Of a stretch of DNA of 49,574 nucleotides, positions 26,457-36,699 are shown one piece after another (within the stretch, counting starts at the first letter, position 1; every line of letters begins with the position of its first letter). The translations under genes were made by a program, and so were the position numbers. This DNA comes from Intestinibacter bartlettii (GTDB lineage Bacteria > Bacillota > Clostridia > Peptostreptococcales > Peptostreptococcaceae): contig NZ_JAHLOQ010000023.1 in the NCBI RefSeq assembly GCF_018917435.1, forward strand, positions 1 to 49,574. Direction: 5' to 3'. Below the pieces are notes generated by a model, which did no database searches, was not told the DNA's origin, and was given only the letters and a program-made list of their open reading frames with translations.

Positions 26457-27788
26457 ATGGTAGATATGTTAAATCAAATGGCAAGAGAGTATGTGTATCA
26501 TGAAGCTAATGAGTTAAGAGGGTATGTAAGTGAAGACAAATTAGCACCTATAATTTTAAATATAGCATTTCTTAGAGAAATAGAGTGTATGATGCACAAA
26601 AATTTAATAGACACAGAAAATTTAATAAAAGGAAAGCTAAATTTAAAAGATGTAAAACATTCAGATGAAATTATAAAGAAATTTATTGCAAAAAATGAAG
26701 TGATACGTGGGGTTATATCAGATGTATTTTTAGAATTTATAAATGAACAACCAGAAAAATTAAAAGATATAGTGCATATAAGTAATGGGTATGTATTTGA
26801 AAATGTAGAAAACTATGGTGAATTCTTCAATGAGATTTTATATTATATAAATAATAGATATGTTGATATTACACCAAAATCTATAAATAGATTAATTTCA
26901 GAAATTCTTAAAAATGAGCCTGCAAAAACTATATATGATGGGGCTATGGGAAGTGGAGCATTAATCAATGAAGTACAAAAATATCATAAAGAAACTAATG
27001 TTTATGGTCAAGATATATCTAAAAATATAGTTAACTTTTATAAGATGAAGCTAATTTTAGAAAGTAAAATAGAAGAACTAGACAATATAAAGATAGGAAA
27101 TACAATAACACAACCAGCATTTTTAGATGGAGATAGGATTAAAAAATTCGACTTAGTTGTATCAAATCCACCTATTATGGTAAAAGGATATGGGCTTGAA
27201 ATAATACAACAAGATAAGTACAACAGATTTTATAGAGGGCTGCCATCAAAGCAAAGTGCAGATTTTGCATTTTTAACTCATTTTGTTGAAAGTATAGATG
27301 AAAATGGGGTTGGAGTTTTATTAGTTCCAGGAGGAGTGCTATTTAGATCTGGAAAAGAAGGAGCCATAAGAGAAAGTATTATAAATGAAAATTTAATAGA
27401 TTCAGTTATTTTACTTCCGGGTAATATGCTATATAATACAGCAATACAAATGAACTTATTGATTATAAGAAAAAACAAAAAAGACAAGGATATTTTATTT
27501 ATTGATGCATCAAAATGTTTTAAGAGAGAGGGAAGACTTTCTGTATTATCGGATGAATATATAAGTAAGATAGTTGATATTTACAATAAAAGAGAGTGTG
27601 TAAAGAACTTCTCTAATTTAGTGCAAGTATCAGATGTTGTGGAAAATGACTATAATTTAAGCGTACAAAGATATGTTAAGTTAGAGGAGAGAAAGGAAAT
27701 TGATTTAAAACAGGTTACTAAGGAAATTAGTATTATTGAGAAGTCACTTTTTGATGTTCATAGGAAATTAGATGAGATTTTGGGGTAG
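26457..27788 (+). CDS. Type I-like N6-adenine methyltransferase (HsdM-like)
   Basis: A 443-residue gamma-type adenine methyltransferase. The SAM site is IYDGAMGSGALINEV (about 160-174; DGAMGSG in place of the usual DPACGSG) and the catalytic motif is SNPPI (about 237-241). The N-terminal helical domain is shorter than in canonical HsdM, and the protein is about 100 residues shorter than the 552-residue HsdM encoded at 31099. RBS TAAGGAGG. With the half-S subunit it would form a complete methyltransferase, but no nuclease gene is adjoined; the HsdR at 28028 belongs to the next operon by distance and by its own M and S. It may be a solitary methylase or one with a regulatory role. Confidence 0.82.
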   Translation: MVDMLNQMAREYVYHEANELRGYVSEDKLAPIILNIAFLREIECMMHKNLIDTENLIKGKLNLKDVKHSDEIIKKFIAKNEVIRGVISDVFLEFINEQPEKLKDIVHISNGYVFENVENYGEFFNEILYYINNRYVDITPKSINRLISEILKNEPAKTIYDGAMGSGALINEVQKYHKETNVYGQDISKNIVNFYKMKLILESKIEELDNIKIGNTITQPAFLDGDRIKKFDLVVSNPPIMVKGYGLEIIQQDKYNRFYRGLPSKQSADFAFLTHFVESIDENGVGVLLVPGGVLFRSGKEGAIRESIINENLIDSVILLPGNMLYNTAIQMNLLIIRKNKKDKDILFIDASKCFKREGRLSVLSDEYISKIVDIYNKRECVKNFSNLVQVSDVVENDYNLSVQRYVKLEERKEIDLKQVTKEISIIEKSLFDVHRKLDEILG

Positions 27789-28027
27789 TTTTTTATGGGG
27801 GCTGGGGTTATCTAGCTCCTATGAATAGAGTGTAATCAGCTTACGGGTAAAGGTATAACTTTTATTTCATGAAGAATATAAATTGGTATTAAGTGAAGAT
27901 GTGGAGAGTTTAAAGTGATAAGAAAAAAATATAGTATATATGTTAAAATAATGTATAATAAAATATGTGGAATAAATTAACAATGTATATTTAATGTAGA
28001 AAAAGTAATTACTGAAAGGGGATATAT

Positions 28028-31000
28028 ATGATATTTAATGAAGACACACGAGTTAAAATACCAGCCACAATACAATTTCTAAGACTGGGATATAATTATC
28101 AGTCATTGAAAAATGCAGACGTAGATTTTAATACAAAGATATTTATAAATCGATTCAAACCAGCATTAGAAAAAATAAACAAGAGAGAATTTTCATTTGA
28201 TGAAATTAAATCTATTTTAACTGATATAAATAATGTAATAAGAAATAATGACTTGGGAAGGGAGTTTTATTATTGGATTATAAATCCAATAGATAAGGTT
28301 AAGTTAATAGACTTTGACAATATTGAAAATAACGATTTCGCAGTTGTCGATGAACTTCCTTTTAATATACAAGAGGGCAGTCAAGAAGGTTCTTTTAGAC
28401 CTGATATAAATATTTTAATTAATGGTATGCCACTTGCATTTTTGGAGGTGAAAAAGCCTAATAATGAGGGAGGAATTCAAAAAGAGTTTGATAGAATGAT
28501 TAAAAAAAGACTGAAAAATTCGGATTATAAGAAATTTTTCAATTTAATTCAGTTTGTATCATTTTCAAATAATATGGAATATGAAGAGGAAAATGATGAT
28601 ATAGAAGATATTAAAGCAGGGTCTTTTTATACTACACCTAATGGAAATAACACGAGTTTTTCATTCTTTAGAGAAGATGATATAAAATACTTAGTTGACT
28701 ATAAATATAAAGATATTAGCAAAGATACAATTAAATATGTTATGAAAGATTGTGGATACAATCCAAAAGAAGCTGATACATCAGAATTTAGTGAAAATTT
28801 AAAGATTGATACGCCTTGCAACAGTTTTGTGACATCTGTATTTGATAAAGAGAGATTTTTATATTTTTTAAAATATGGAATTATGTTTATAAATGAAAAA
28901 GTTCCACAAAAACATATTATGAGATATCCTCAATTTTTTGCTACTAGAAAGATAATCGAAAGACTTGAATCCGGAGGAAAAGGCGGAATTATATGGCATA
29001 CTCAAGGAAGTGGAAAGACAGCACTTACCGCATTTTCTAATAGAGTAATAAGAGATTATTATGCTAAAAAAGGTATAAATACAAGATTTTTCTTTGTAGT
29101 TGATAGATTGGATCTTCTTAGACAAGCGAGTATAGAATTTAGTAATAGAGGGTTAAGTGTAAACATTTGCAAAGATAAAAAAGAATTTACATCAGAATTA
29201 AATAAAACGCTATCTACTAATATAACATCTGAATCTAGAGGTGAAATATGTGTTGTAAATATACAAAAGTTTGAAGGAGAGATACCAGAAGCAAAAAATG
29301 ATTACAATACAAAAGTTCAAAGAATATTTTTTATAGATGAAGCTCATAGGAGCTATTCATCAACAGGAGAATTCTTTAAAAATCTTATGATATGTGATAC
29401 TGATGGTGTTTATATTGCATTAACCGGGACTCCACTGCTTTCTAAAAAGGAACGTTCTAATCTTAAATTTGGAGACTATATTCATAAATATTTTTATGAT
29501 AAATCTATTGCTGATGGATATACATTAAGAATTAAAAAAGAAAATATAGATACAGTTGCTAGAAAAGAGATAAAGAAAAATTTAGAGATAGAAGAACATC
29601 AATTAGAAGATAAAGATGTATATGAATCAGATTCATATGTAAAGGCTTTGGGTGAATTTATAGAAAAGGACTTTGATAATTTTAGATTACAAAACAATGA
29701 CCCTTCTATTGGAGGTATGATTGTGTGTAGAAGTAATCTTCAAGCAAGAAAAGTACATGAATGGTTTAAACAAAATTCAAAATTAAACACTGGTCTTGTA
29801 ATTACTGATATAGATGATCCAAAACAAGCAAAAATAAATAAAAATAATCAACTTGATTTTAGAAATACATTAACACCAGATATTTTAATAGTAAACTATA
29901 TGCTTACAACAGGTTATGACGTTAAAAGACTAAAAAAGATGTATTTGCTTCGTGGACCACATGCACAATCACTGCTACAAACAATATCAAGGGTTAATAG
30001 ACCTTATAAATCACCTTGTGGAAAGACATACAAATATGGCTATATTGTCGACTTTGTAGATATTGAAAAAGAGTATGATAGAACAATAGAAGCTTATATA
30101 AAAGAATTAGAAGCTGATATGAATGAAAATGGGGAAAATGAGGGTTCTCTAAATGGTTTAATAGTTGATAAAGAAGATATAAATAAAAAATATCATAAAT
30201 ATGTTAATGATTTAGAAGATATTATATCTATTGATAATTTGGAAAGATTCTCAAAACAATTGATCAATCTAAACAAAGATACATTACTTAAGATTAGAAG
30301 ATTATTAAATGGTATTAAGGAATGCTATACAGAATTTATATTATCAAGAGCTATGGACTATGTAGAACAAATAGATTATGATAAGGTTAAAAAACTTCTT
30401 AGAACAACACAAGAAAGAATCAACTTTATCAATTTGGCTACTAATACAGTTAATATGATGGATGTAATTTCAAACGAAGAAATAGTAGAAATATTGTATG
30501 AATTTATAAAAACTAAAATAACTATTATGAATTTGGGTGAAATAGCAGAAAACAATCCAAAACTTCAACGTTTCTTTGATGTTGTAAGAGAAATACAAAA
30601 TGAAATAAAAAACAATAAGAATAAGGATGATATAAAAATTAAAAAATTAGATGAATTATTACAAAAAATATTTAATGATTTTTCAATATCAGATTTAGAA
30701 AATATAGATGAAATAACAGATGAATTATTAGAGGCACTAAAAGAAGCAAGAAATATAAATTATGAAAATGAAAGATTATCAAAAATTTATGGTGGAAATT
30801 ATTCTTTTGTAAAAACTTATCAAGATGCAATAATAACATATTCAGTTGATAAAGATGAAATAGAACGTGCATTAGTATTGATTTATGGGGCAATAAAAGA
30901 TGTTTTGGATAAAGAAATTATAATAGTTCAGGGAAGAAAAAACTTCGTTGATTCAGTAAAATCAAAAGTTACAAAATTATTATTAAAAGAAAAGCTTTAC

Positions 31001-31069
31001 TCTAAAATAAAATCATTTTATGAAGCATTACTTAATGAATTATACAGTAATCTACAGTTATTTAAATAA
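28028..31069 (+). CDS. hsdR: Type I restriction enzyme, R subunit
   Basis: Motor and nuclease subunit of a type I restriction system, 1013 residues, full length. The N-terminal PD-(D/E)xK nuclease is intact: FRPDINILING (D126) and LAFLEVKKP (E140, K142). The SF2 translocase has Walker A TQGSGKT (about 329-335), DEAHRSY (about 438-444), LTGTP (motif III) and LLQTISRVNRPY (motif VI). A helical C-terminal part contacts HsdM. RBS AAAGGGGA. It begins 239 bases after the solitary methyltransferase gene and is followed after about 30 bases by hsdM, with hsdS overlapping. It cleaves unmethylated foreign DNA after translocation. No lesions seen. Confidence 0.95.
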   Translation: MIFNEDTRVKIPATIQFLRLGYNYQSLKNADVDFNTKIFINRFKPALEKINKREFSFDEIKSILTDINNVIRNNDLGREFYYWIINPIDKVKLIDFDNIENNDFAVVDELPFNIQEGSQEGSFRPDINILINGMPLAFLEVKKPNNEGGIQKEFDRMIKKRLKNSDYKKFFNLIQFVSFSNNMEYEEENDDIEDIKAGSFYTTPNGNNTSFSFFREDDIKYLVDYKYKDISKDTIKYVMKDCGYNPKEADTSEFSENLKIDTPCNSFVTSVFDKERFLYFLKYGIMFINEKVPQKHIMRYPQFFATRKIIERLESGGKGGIIWHTQGSGKTALTAFSNRVIRDYYAKKGINTRFFFVVDRLDLLRQASIEFSNRGLSVNICKDKKEFTSELNKTLSTNITSESRGEICVVNIQKFEGEIPEAKNDYNTKVQRIFFIDEAHRSYSSTGEFFKNLMICDTDGVYIALTGTPLLSKKERSNLKFGDYIHKYFYDKSIADGYTLRIKKENIDTVARKEIKKNLEIEEHQLEDKDVYESDSYVKALGEFIEKDFDNFRLQNNDPSIGGMIVCRSNLQARKVHEWFKQNSKLNTGLVITDIDDPKQAKINKNNQLDFRNTLTPDILIVNYMLTTGYDVKRLKKMYLLRGPHAQSLLQTISRVNRPYKSPCGKTYKYGYIVDFVDIEKEYDRTIEAYIKELEADMNENGENEGSLNGLIVDKEDINKKYHKYVNDLEDIISIDNLERFSKQLINLNKDTLLKIRRLLNGIKECYTEFILSRAMDYVEQIDYDKVKKLLRTTQERINFINLATNTVNMMDVISNEEIVEILYEFIKTKITIMNLGEIAENNPKLQRFFDVVREIQNEIKNNKNKDDIKIKKLDELLQKIFNDFSISDLENIDEITDELLEALKEARNINYENERLSKIYGGNYSFVKTYQDAIITYSVDKDEIERALVLIYGAIKDVLDKEIIIVQGRKNFVDSVKSKVTKLLLKEKLYSKIKSFYEALLNELYSNLQLFK

Positions 31070-31098
31070 TAGCAAGTATATATACAGGGGGAAAATAT

Positions 31099-32757
31099 AT
31101 GACAGAAATATTCACATTAGAAAGTAAGATAAAACAAATCATAGATGAATTAAAAGGACTGTGTCAAACTAACGGTCTATCAAACCAAGCAAGTGAAGAA
31201 GTTGTAATCACTTCAGTATTCTTATATAAATTTCTAAATGATAAATTTATGGCAAATTTAAAAGAATTTGCAGAAGAGATTGATATCACACCAGATGAAA
31301 TTTTAAAAAATGAAAACGATGAATTAAGTGCTTTTTATGATTCATATCCTCAAGATGTTGCATTCAAATACGAAGATACGATTGAAAGTTTAATAAAACA
31401 AGTTTCAAAAGATAATTTCTATTCATTATTTGATGATGCCCTTGAAAGAATTTCAAATTATGAAGAAAATAAAGAATTTAGTATAGAAACAGCAGATGGA
31501 GAAAGAAAACCTCTATTCACAAGAATTACAGAGAATGTTGAGGCATCTAAGAGAAATAATTTTGCAAAAAATATCTTTGGTATTATAAGTCAAGAAAAGT
31601 TTGACTTTGGAAATGCATTCAAAAATAATTTTGATTTTTACAGTACAATATTTGAGTATCTTATAAAGGATTATAATGTTGCAAGCGGTGTATATGCTGA
31701 GTATTTTACGCCTCAAGCAATTAGTAGTATAATTTCGAAAATACTTGTAAATATGTCTCCTATTGAAGATAAACTATATGAAATATACGATCCATCAGCT
31801 GGTTCTGGTTCATTGATACTACACCTTGCGAATGAATTAGGACAAGGTTCATTCGGTGAAAAAGCACAAGTATATACTCAAGATATTTCTGGTAAATCAT
31901 CAAGATTTTTAAGAATAAACATGATGTTAAATGGATTAACTCACAGTTTAGATAATATTATTGAAGGAGATACACTTGTTACACCAGCACATTATAGTGT
32001 TCCACATGATCCAAGTTCTGGTGTAAAGAAATTTGATTACATAACTGCAAATCCACCTTTTAAAACTGATTTTTCAAGTACAAGAAATTTAATAGAACAA
32101 AAATGGTCAGAAACAACTAGATTCTTTGCAGGTATTCCTAAGATACCGAATAAGAAAAAGGATTCTATGGCAATTTACTTATGTTTTATGCAACATATTC
32201 TTTACTCATTAAAAGATGATGGAAAGGCGGCTATAGTTGTTCCAACTGGATTTATAACAGCACAATCAGGAATTGAAAAAAAAGTAAGACAAAAAATTAT
32301 TGATAACCATTGGTTAAAAGGTGTAATTTCAATGCCATCAAATATCTTCGCAAATACTGGTACAAATGTTTCTGTTATCTTTATTGATAAATCTAATCAA
32401 GAAGGTAAAGTAATGCTTGTAGATGCCACTAAATTAGGTTCTAAAGTAAAGGATGGTAAGAATCAAAAGACTGTATTAAGTTATGAAGAAATTGAAAAAA
32501 TTGAGAATACATTTATTAATCAAGAAGTAGTAGATGATTTTAGTGTACAAGTTACTTATGATGAAATTAAGGATAAAAATTATTCATTATCAGCAGGTCA
32601 ATACTTTGAAGTTAAAATTGAATTTATTGAATTAACTCCTGAAGAATTTGAGGATAAAATGAATACTTTTAAATCTAATTTAGATAAACTTTTCTCTGAG
32701 GGAAAATCTCTTGAAGATGAAATTAAAGAGAGATTGGAGGAATTGAGTTATGACTAA
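31099..32757 (+). CDS. hsdM: Type I restriction-modification methyltransferase
   Basis: N6-adenine methyltransferase subunit, 552 residues, typical length. The N-terminal HsdM_N domain (ESKIKQIIDELKGLC...) is followed by the SAM motif YDPSAGSGSLILHL (about 231-244) and the catalytic NPPF (about 317-320). The C-terminal end is helical, for S-subunit binding. It methylates host target sites and is needed for cleavage by HsdR. RBS CAGGGGGA. The 3' end overlaps hsdS by eight bases, indicating translational coupling and a fixed M:S ratio. Confidence 0.95.
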   Translation: MTEIFTLESKIKQIIDELKGLCQTNGLSNQASEEVVITSVFLYKFLNDKFMANLKEFAEEIDITPDEILKNENDELSAFYDSYPQDVAFKYEDTIESLIKQVSKDNFYSLFDDALERISNYEENKEFSIETADGERKPLFTRITENVEASKRNNFAKNIFGIISQEKFDFGNAFKNNFDFYSTIFEYLIKDYNVASGVYAEYFTPQAISSIISKILVNMSPIEDKLYEIYDPSAGSGSLILHLANELGQGSFGEKAQVYTQDISGKSSRFLRINMMLNGLTHSLDNIIEGDTLVTPAHYSVPHDPSSGVKKFDYITANPPFKTDFSSTRNLIEQKWSETTRFFAGIPKIPNKKKDSMAIYLCFMQHILYSLKDDGKAAIVVPTGFITAQSGIEKKVRQKIIDNHWLKGVISMPSNIFANTGTNVSVIFIDKSNQEGKVMLVDATKLGSKVKDGKNQKTVLSYEEIEKIENTFINQEVVDDFSVQVTYDEIKDKNYSLSAGQYFEVKIEFIELTPEEFEDKMNTFKSNLDKLFSEGKSLEDEIKERLEELSYD

Positions 32758-34027
32758 GTGTAAATTAGGTGATATATTAAGAATACAACATGGATATGCT
32801 TTTAAAAGTGAAAATTATGTTGATTCAAGTGAATATAGATTAATAACTTTAGGAAATTTTGCAGATGGAAATAGTTTTAAATATAATGATGAAAAAGCAA
32901 CATATTATGGTTCAGATTTTCCAAGTGAATTTATACTAAAAGAAGATGATCTTATAATGCCTATGACTGAACAAGTTGAAGGTTTATTTGGAAATACTGC
33001 ATTTATTCCTAAAACAACAAATTACACATTTGTATTAAACCAACGTGTAGGTAAAGTAGTTTATAATAAAAATAAAGTTGATAAATATTATTTACATTAT
33101 TTATTAGCTACAAATAGTGTAAAAAAACAACTTGAAGCAAGAGCAAGTGGTACTAGACAACGAAATATTTCTCCTGAAAATATTTATGATATTGAAGTTG
33201 ATATTCCTGATATAGCAATTCAAGAAAAAATAGGTAGACTTTTATATTCATTGGAAGAAAAACAAATTAATAACAACAAAATCAATACAGAACTAGAAAC
33301 AATGGCAAAGACAATCTATGATTATTGGTTTTTACAATTTGAATTTCCAAATGAAGAAGGAAAACCATATAAATCAAGTGGTGGAAAAATGGTTTGGAAT
33401 GAAGAATTAAAGAGAGAAATTCCTGAAGGATGGGAAATAAAAAAATTAAAAGAGATAGAATCAAATATAATTACAGGAAAAACTCCATCTACTAAAAATT
33501 CAGATTATTACAATGGGGATATACCATTTGTAACTATTGGAGATATAAGAAATAATATGCATATTGTTTATACAGAGCAAACATTATCAAAGGAAGGTGC
33601 TGAAACACAGAAAAACAAATATATACCTAAAGGTTCAATTTGTGTTAGTTGTATTGCAAGTCCTGGATTAGTTGGATTTACAACAAACGAATCACAAACA
33701 AATCAACAAATTAACAGTGTGGTATGCAGTAAAGAATATAATAAATTATTTTTGTATTTTGAAATAAAAGATTTTTTTAAATTTTCATCAGGGGCAAAAA
33801 CAGGAAATACATTTGCTAATATGAATAAAGAAGATTTTTCTAATATTAGTATATTATATCCAAGTAAAGAAATTTTGATTAATTTTAATAAAAAATTAGA
33901 TTGCGCAAATAAATTAATATTAAAAAATAGTTTAGAAAATCAAGAACTTTCTTCTCTTCGAGATTTTCTTCTCCCATTACTTATGAATGGTCAAGTTGGA
34001 TTTAAAGAAGTTAGTTTAGCATTATAA
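32750..34027 (+). CDS. hsdS: Type I restriction-modification specificity subunit
   Basis: DNA-recognition subunit with two target-recognition domains, 425 residues. TRD1 starts CKLGDILRIQHGYAFKS (about 4-20) and ends before the first conserved helix (LYSLEEKQINNNKINTELETMAK, about 164-186); TRD2 begins IKKLKEIESNIITGKTPSTK (about 228-247) and ends in the second helix with LSSLRDFLLPLLMNGQV. Such a protein reads a bipartite site. It starts within the hsdM 3' end behind GGAGG. TRDs are often swapped between strains; the flanks give no sign of inverted S copies here. Confidence 0.93.
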   Translation: MTKCKLGDILRIQHGYAFKSENYVDSSEYRLITLGNFADGNSFKYNDEKATYYGSDFPSEFILKEDDLIMPMTEQVEGLFGNTAFIPKTTNYTFVLNQRVGKVVYNKNKVDKYYLHYLLATNSVKKQLEARASGTRQRNISPENIYDIEVDIPDIAIQEKIGRLLYSLEEKQINNNKINTELETMAKTIYDYWFLQFEFPNEEGKPYKSSGGKMVWNEELKREIPEGWEIKKLKEIESNIITGKTPSTKNSDYYNGDIPFVTIGDIRNNMHIVYTEQTLSKEGAETQKNKYIPKGSICVSCIASPGLVGFTTNESQTNQQINSVVCSKEYNKLFLYFEIKDFFKFSSGAKTGNTFANMNKEDFSNISILYPSKEILINFNKKLDCANKLILKNSLENQELSSLRDFLLPLLMNGQVGFKEVSLAL

Positions 34028-34043
34028 GAAATTTAGAACTAAA

Positions 34044-34095
34044 GCACATTTGGATATATATCCAAATGTGCATAATAAATATTATTTTTTTAAAA
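34044..34095 (+). terminator. Perfect 28-bp palindrome ending the hsd operon
   Basis: A 14-base arm starting GCACATTTGG (34044) pairs without mismatch with an arm ending CCAAATGTGC (34071). The T-run (TTTTTTT) is about 14 bases further on, so it may end transcription or serve as a protein site. It lies just before the CBASS effector gene. Confidence 0.65.
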
Positions 34096-34109
34096 GAGGG
34101 TGTTTAAAT

Positions 34110-35210
34110 ATGAAAAATGTTTACATGGGTGTATTTATAGTTATTATAATTGTTTGGATAATTTTAAATCTTATATTTAAATTTATTGGTGAAAAAGAAA
34201 CAAATATTGCTAAAAAGATATCAGGATTAGGAATTTCAATAATAGGTTGTACAATACCTGGAATAAGTGATAGTATAATAGAAATTGTAGCAAAGTTATT
34301 CAATGTTGAAACACAAGGTATTTCTAATGTATATATATGGTGGATATTTGGAGGAATATTAATAATTATTGGCATTATTTTAAATAGGGATATTAAAGAT
34401 AGAGTTTTTATATTAAACATGTTTGGAATATTTTCTCAGTTGGAAATAAGTGATGTTCAAAATATACATGATTTAAAAATATCTGATTTTAAAGTTAAAG
34501 AAATTATCATTGATTTTGTTGACACATTTAAAAGTGGAATAAATGATAAAAGTAATGAATTAATAGTAAAAAAAATTAAAGATGAATGTAAAAAATTCTC
34601 AAATAGAAGTAAAGATTTTGTAAGTTGTTATACAGGAATGGGTCCTATTCCATATACAATATTAGCTGGTACATATTTAGCAGATAGTAAAGTAGAAAGA
34701 TACTTTGAATATAAAAGAAGTGAAAATAAGTATTACGAGTTGAAAAATAAAAAATATAGAAAAAATTCCTATCAAGAATTGAAAGAGGAATTTCCTACAA
34801 ATAAAAGAATAAATTCAAAAAAAGTTGTTGTTTCTATTTCAATTACTAGAAAAGTTGAGGATTTTGATTTAGTTCAATTTACTAACCAAGATATTATCAA
34901 ATTATATGTAGATAATCCTTGTGATAATTTAATAACTTCAAAAGATCAGTTATATGATTATAAAGAAAAAATTTGTTTTTGTTTGGAAAAGATCAAGACT
35001 TATTATAATCAAGTCGAAACAATTAATTTAGTTGCATCTATTCCAAGCTGTATTTCATTGGAAATTGGGAAATTAATTAGTCTTAATAATAATAGACTGC
35101 CTGAAATAGTATCATATCATTATAATAATTCAAGTGTTCCTAAATATGAATTTGGAATAGTAGTAACAGAAAATCCAACAGATAATAAAAAGGGTAAATT
35201 AATTACATAA
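34110..35210 (+). CDS. CBASS effector: membrane helices plus SAVED domain
   Basis: A 366-residue protein with N-terminal membrane helices (about 5-27 and 75-93, plus a less polar stretch at about 37-60), followed by a SAVED sensor domain. SAVED hallmarks visible: FVSCYTGMGPIPYTILAGTYL (about 179-199), and near the C-terminus INLVASIPSCISLEIGKLIS, then PEIVSYHYNN and EFGIVV. SAVED domains bind cyclic oligonucleotides; in this class binding is thought to make the TM part damage the inner membrane and abort infection. I start at 34110 behind AAGAGGG. The cyclic-nucleotide synthase gene follows after 24 bases, so this is a two-gene (type I) CBASS. Confidence 0.83.
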   Translation: MKNVYMGVFIVIIIVWIILNLIFKFIGEKETNIAKKISGLGISIIGCTIPGISDSIIEIVAKLFNVETQGISNVYIWWIFGGILIIIGIILNRDIKDRVFILNMFGIFSQLEISDVQNIHDLKISDFKVKEIIIDFVDTFKSGINDKSNELIVKKIKDECKKFSNRSKDFVSCYTGMGPIPYTILAGTYLADSKVERYFEYKRSENKYYELKNKKYRKNSYQELKEEFPTNKRINSKKVVVSISITRKVEDFDLVQFTNQDIIKLYVDNPCDNLITSKDQLYDYKEKICFCLEKIKTYYNQVETINLVASIPSCISLEIGKLISLNNNRLPEIVSYHYNNSSVPKYEFGIVVTENPTDNKKGKLIT

Positions 35211-35234
35211 ATAGGAAGTTAGAGGGGGATAAGA

Positions 35235-36584
35235 ATGTTTGATTTATCTAAAGAATTCGAAAGCTTTTATAAGAATAAAGTGGTTTTACCAAACGATAAA
35301 CAGAATGATCTTAGAGAAAAAAAGAATTTAAATATTAGTAGATTAAAAGATGGATTAAATGAATATAATGAAGAAAACAAAACAGATTATAAAATAATCA
35401 ATACAATAGTTCAAGGAAGTATGGCAATGCATACTGTGGTTCAGAATGATAGTAATGATTATGATATTGATGTTGCTATTATATTTGAAAAAGAAAACTT
35501 AAACGACAAAGGACCATTAGCAGTAAGAAATATAGTTACAAATGCATTAAAAAGAAAATGTGAAAATTTTAAGAAAGAACCAGAAGTAAAAACAAATTGT
35601 GTTAGAATAGAATATCAAGATGGATATCATGTTGACTTTGCAATATATAGAAGATATAAAAAAGAAAATGAAAGTGAATATACATATGAACATGCTGGAA
35701 GTGAATGGACATTAAGAGATCCAAAGGCAATAAATAATTGGTTTAAAGATGAGATAAAAGACAAAGGACAATGTTTAAGAAAAGTAATTAGATTTTCAAA
35801 AATGTTTTGTAAATCAAGAGATTACTGGGTTAATATGCCAGGAGGATTAATACAAACTGTCTTATGTGATGAAAAAATTCAAAATAGTTATGAAAGAATT
35901 GATGAAATATTTTATCATACTATGGTTGAGGTAAAAAATAGACTTGATAATGATATAAATGTATATAATCCAACTGATACTTCTTTATCATTATTATCAA
36001 CTAAAGATCATGAAAAAAAAGTAGAAAACTTTAAGAATAAATTAAATGATAAACTTAAAAAATTAGATGTTTTATTTGAATCAGATTGTGATAAAAGTAA
36101 GGCAAAAAATGCATGGTATGAGTTTTTTAATCATGATTATTGGAAAGAAGATACTAGTAATGAAAAAGTTCAAAAATACTCTTCATGTTATAGAAATACA
36201 GAAGAATTTATTGAAGATTTGGTTAATATAAATGAACAATATTATGTGACAGTATCATGCAATGTTGAAGCAAACGGATTTAGATTACAACCAATTAAAA
36301 AACTTTTAAGAAGTCTGCCGAAAGGTTGGTTGCCTCATGGATTTTCTATAAAATTTAATGTTGAAGATACTAATGTACCTAAACCATATAATATTTGGTG
36401 GAAAGTAAGAAATGTAGGTGAGATTGCACAGAAAAGAGATATGATTAGAGGTCAAATAGAAAAACATGTTGGTAATTGCAAACAAGAACATTCAGATTTT
36501 TTTGGAAATCATTATGTAGAATGTTATATTATAAAAGATAATGTATGTGTTGCAATTGACCATATTGATGTTCCAATAGAATAG
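35235..36584 (+). CDS. CBASS cyclic oligonucleotide synthase (SMODS/CD-NTase)
   Basis: A 449-residue CD-NTase. The polymerase-beta type active site is intact: QGSMAMHT (60-67), then DYDID (75-79, giving the paired aspartates 77 and 79), and a third aspartate in YHVDFAIYR (D134). The C-terminal part (about 335-449) is the AGS-C sensor domain seen next to SMODS enzymes: VEANGFRLQP, IWWKVRNVGEIA, RDMIRGQIE, HYVECYIIKDNV. On phage infection such enzymes make a cyclic di- or trinucleotide that activates the adjacent effector. The nucleotide product cannot be read. RBS AGAGGGGGA. No HORMA, TRIP13, E1/E2 or JAB partner genes are present. Confidence 0.88.
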   Translation: MFDLSKEFESFYKNKVVLPNDKQNDLREKKNLNISRLKDGLNEYNEENKTDYKIINTIVQGSMAMHTVVQNDSNDYDIDVAIIFEKENLNDKGPLAVRNIVTNALKRKCENFKKEPEVKTNCVRIEYQDGYHVDFAIYRRYKKENESEYTYEHAGSEWTLRDPKAINNWFKDEIKDKGQCLRKVIRFSKMFCKSRDYWVNMPGGLIQTVLCDEKIQNSYERIDEIFYHTMVEVKNRLDNDINVYNPTDTSLSLLSTKDHEKKVENFKNKLNDKLKKLDVLFESDCDKSKAKNAWYEFFNHDYWKEDTSNEKVQKYSSCYRNTEEFIEDLVNINEQYYVTVSCNVEANGFRLQPIKKLLRSLPKGWLPHGFSIKFNVEDTNVPKPYNIWWKVRNVGEIAQKRDMIRGQIEKHVGNCKQEHSDFFGNHYVECYIIKDNVCVAIDHIDVPIE

Positions 36585-36590
36585 AATAAA

Positions 36591-36632
36591 AACAACATGA
36601 TTAGAAAGATTTTTCTAATCATGTTGTTTTAT
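36591..36632 (+). terminator. Strong terminator after the CBASS operon
   Basis: Seventeen-base perfect stem: AACAACATGATTAGAAA (36591-36607) and TTTCTAATCATGTTGTT (36612-36628), then TT. Symmetric enough to work from both sides. Confidence 0.88.
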
Positions 36633-36699
36633 ATTAACTTGGGGGAAAATTTTGATTTATGCTATAGAGTAATTCCACTTTTCTGTAGCAATTTATTAA

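Noticed and set aside
27789-28027. Possible small gene between the two methylation operons
   Set aside because: Only short frames with no ribosome site; a TATAAT-like box near 27953 suggests promoter sequence for hsdR instead.
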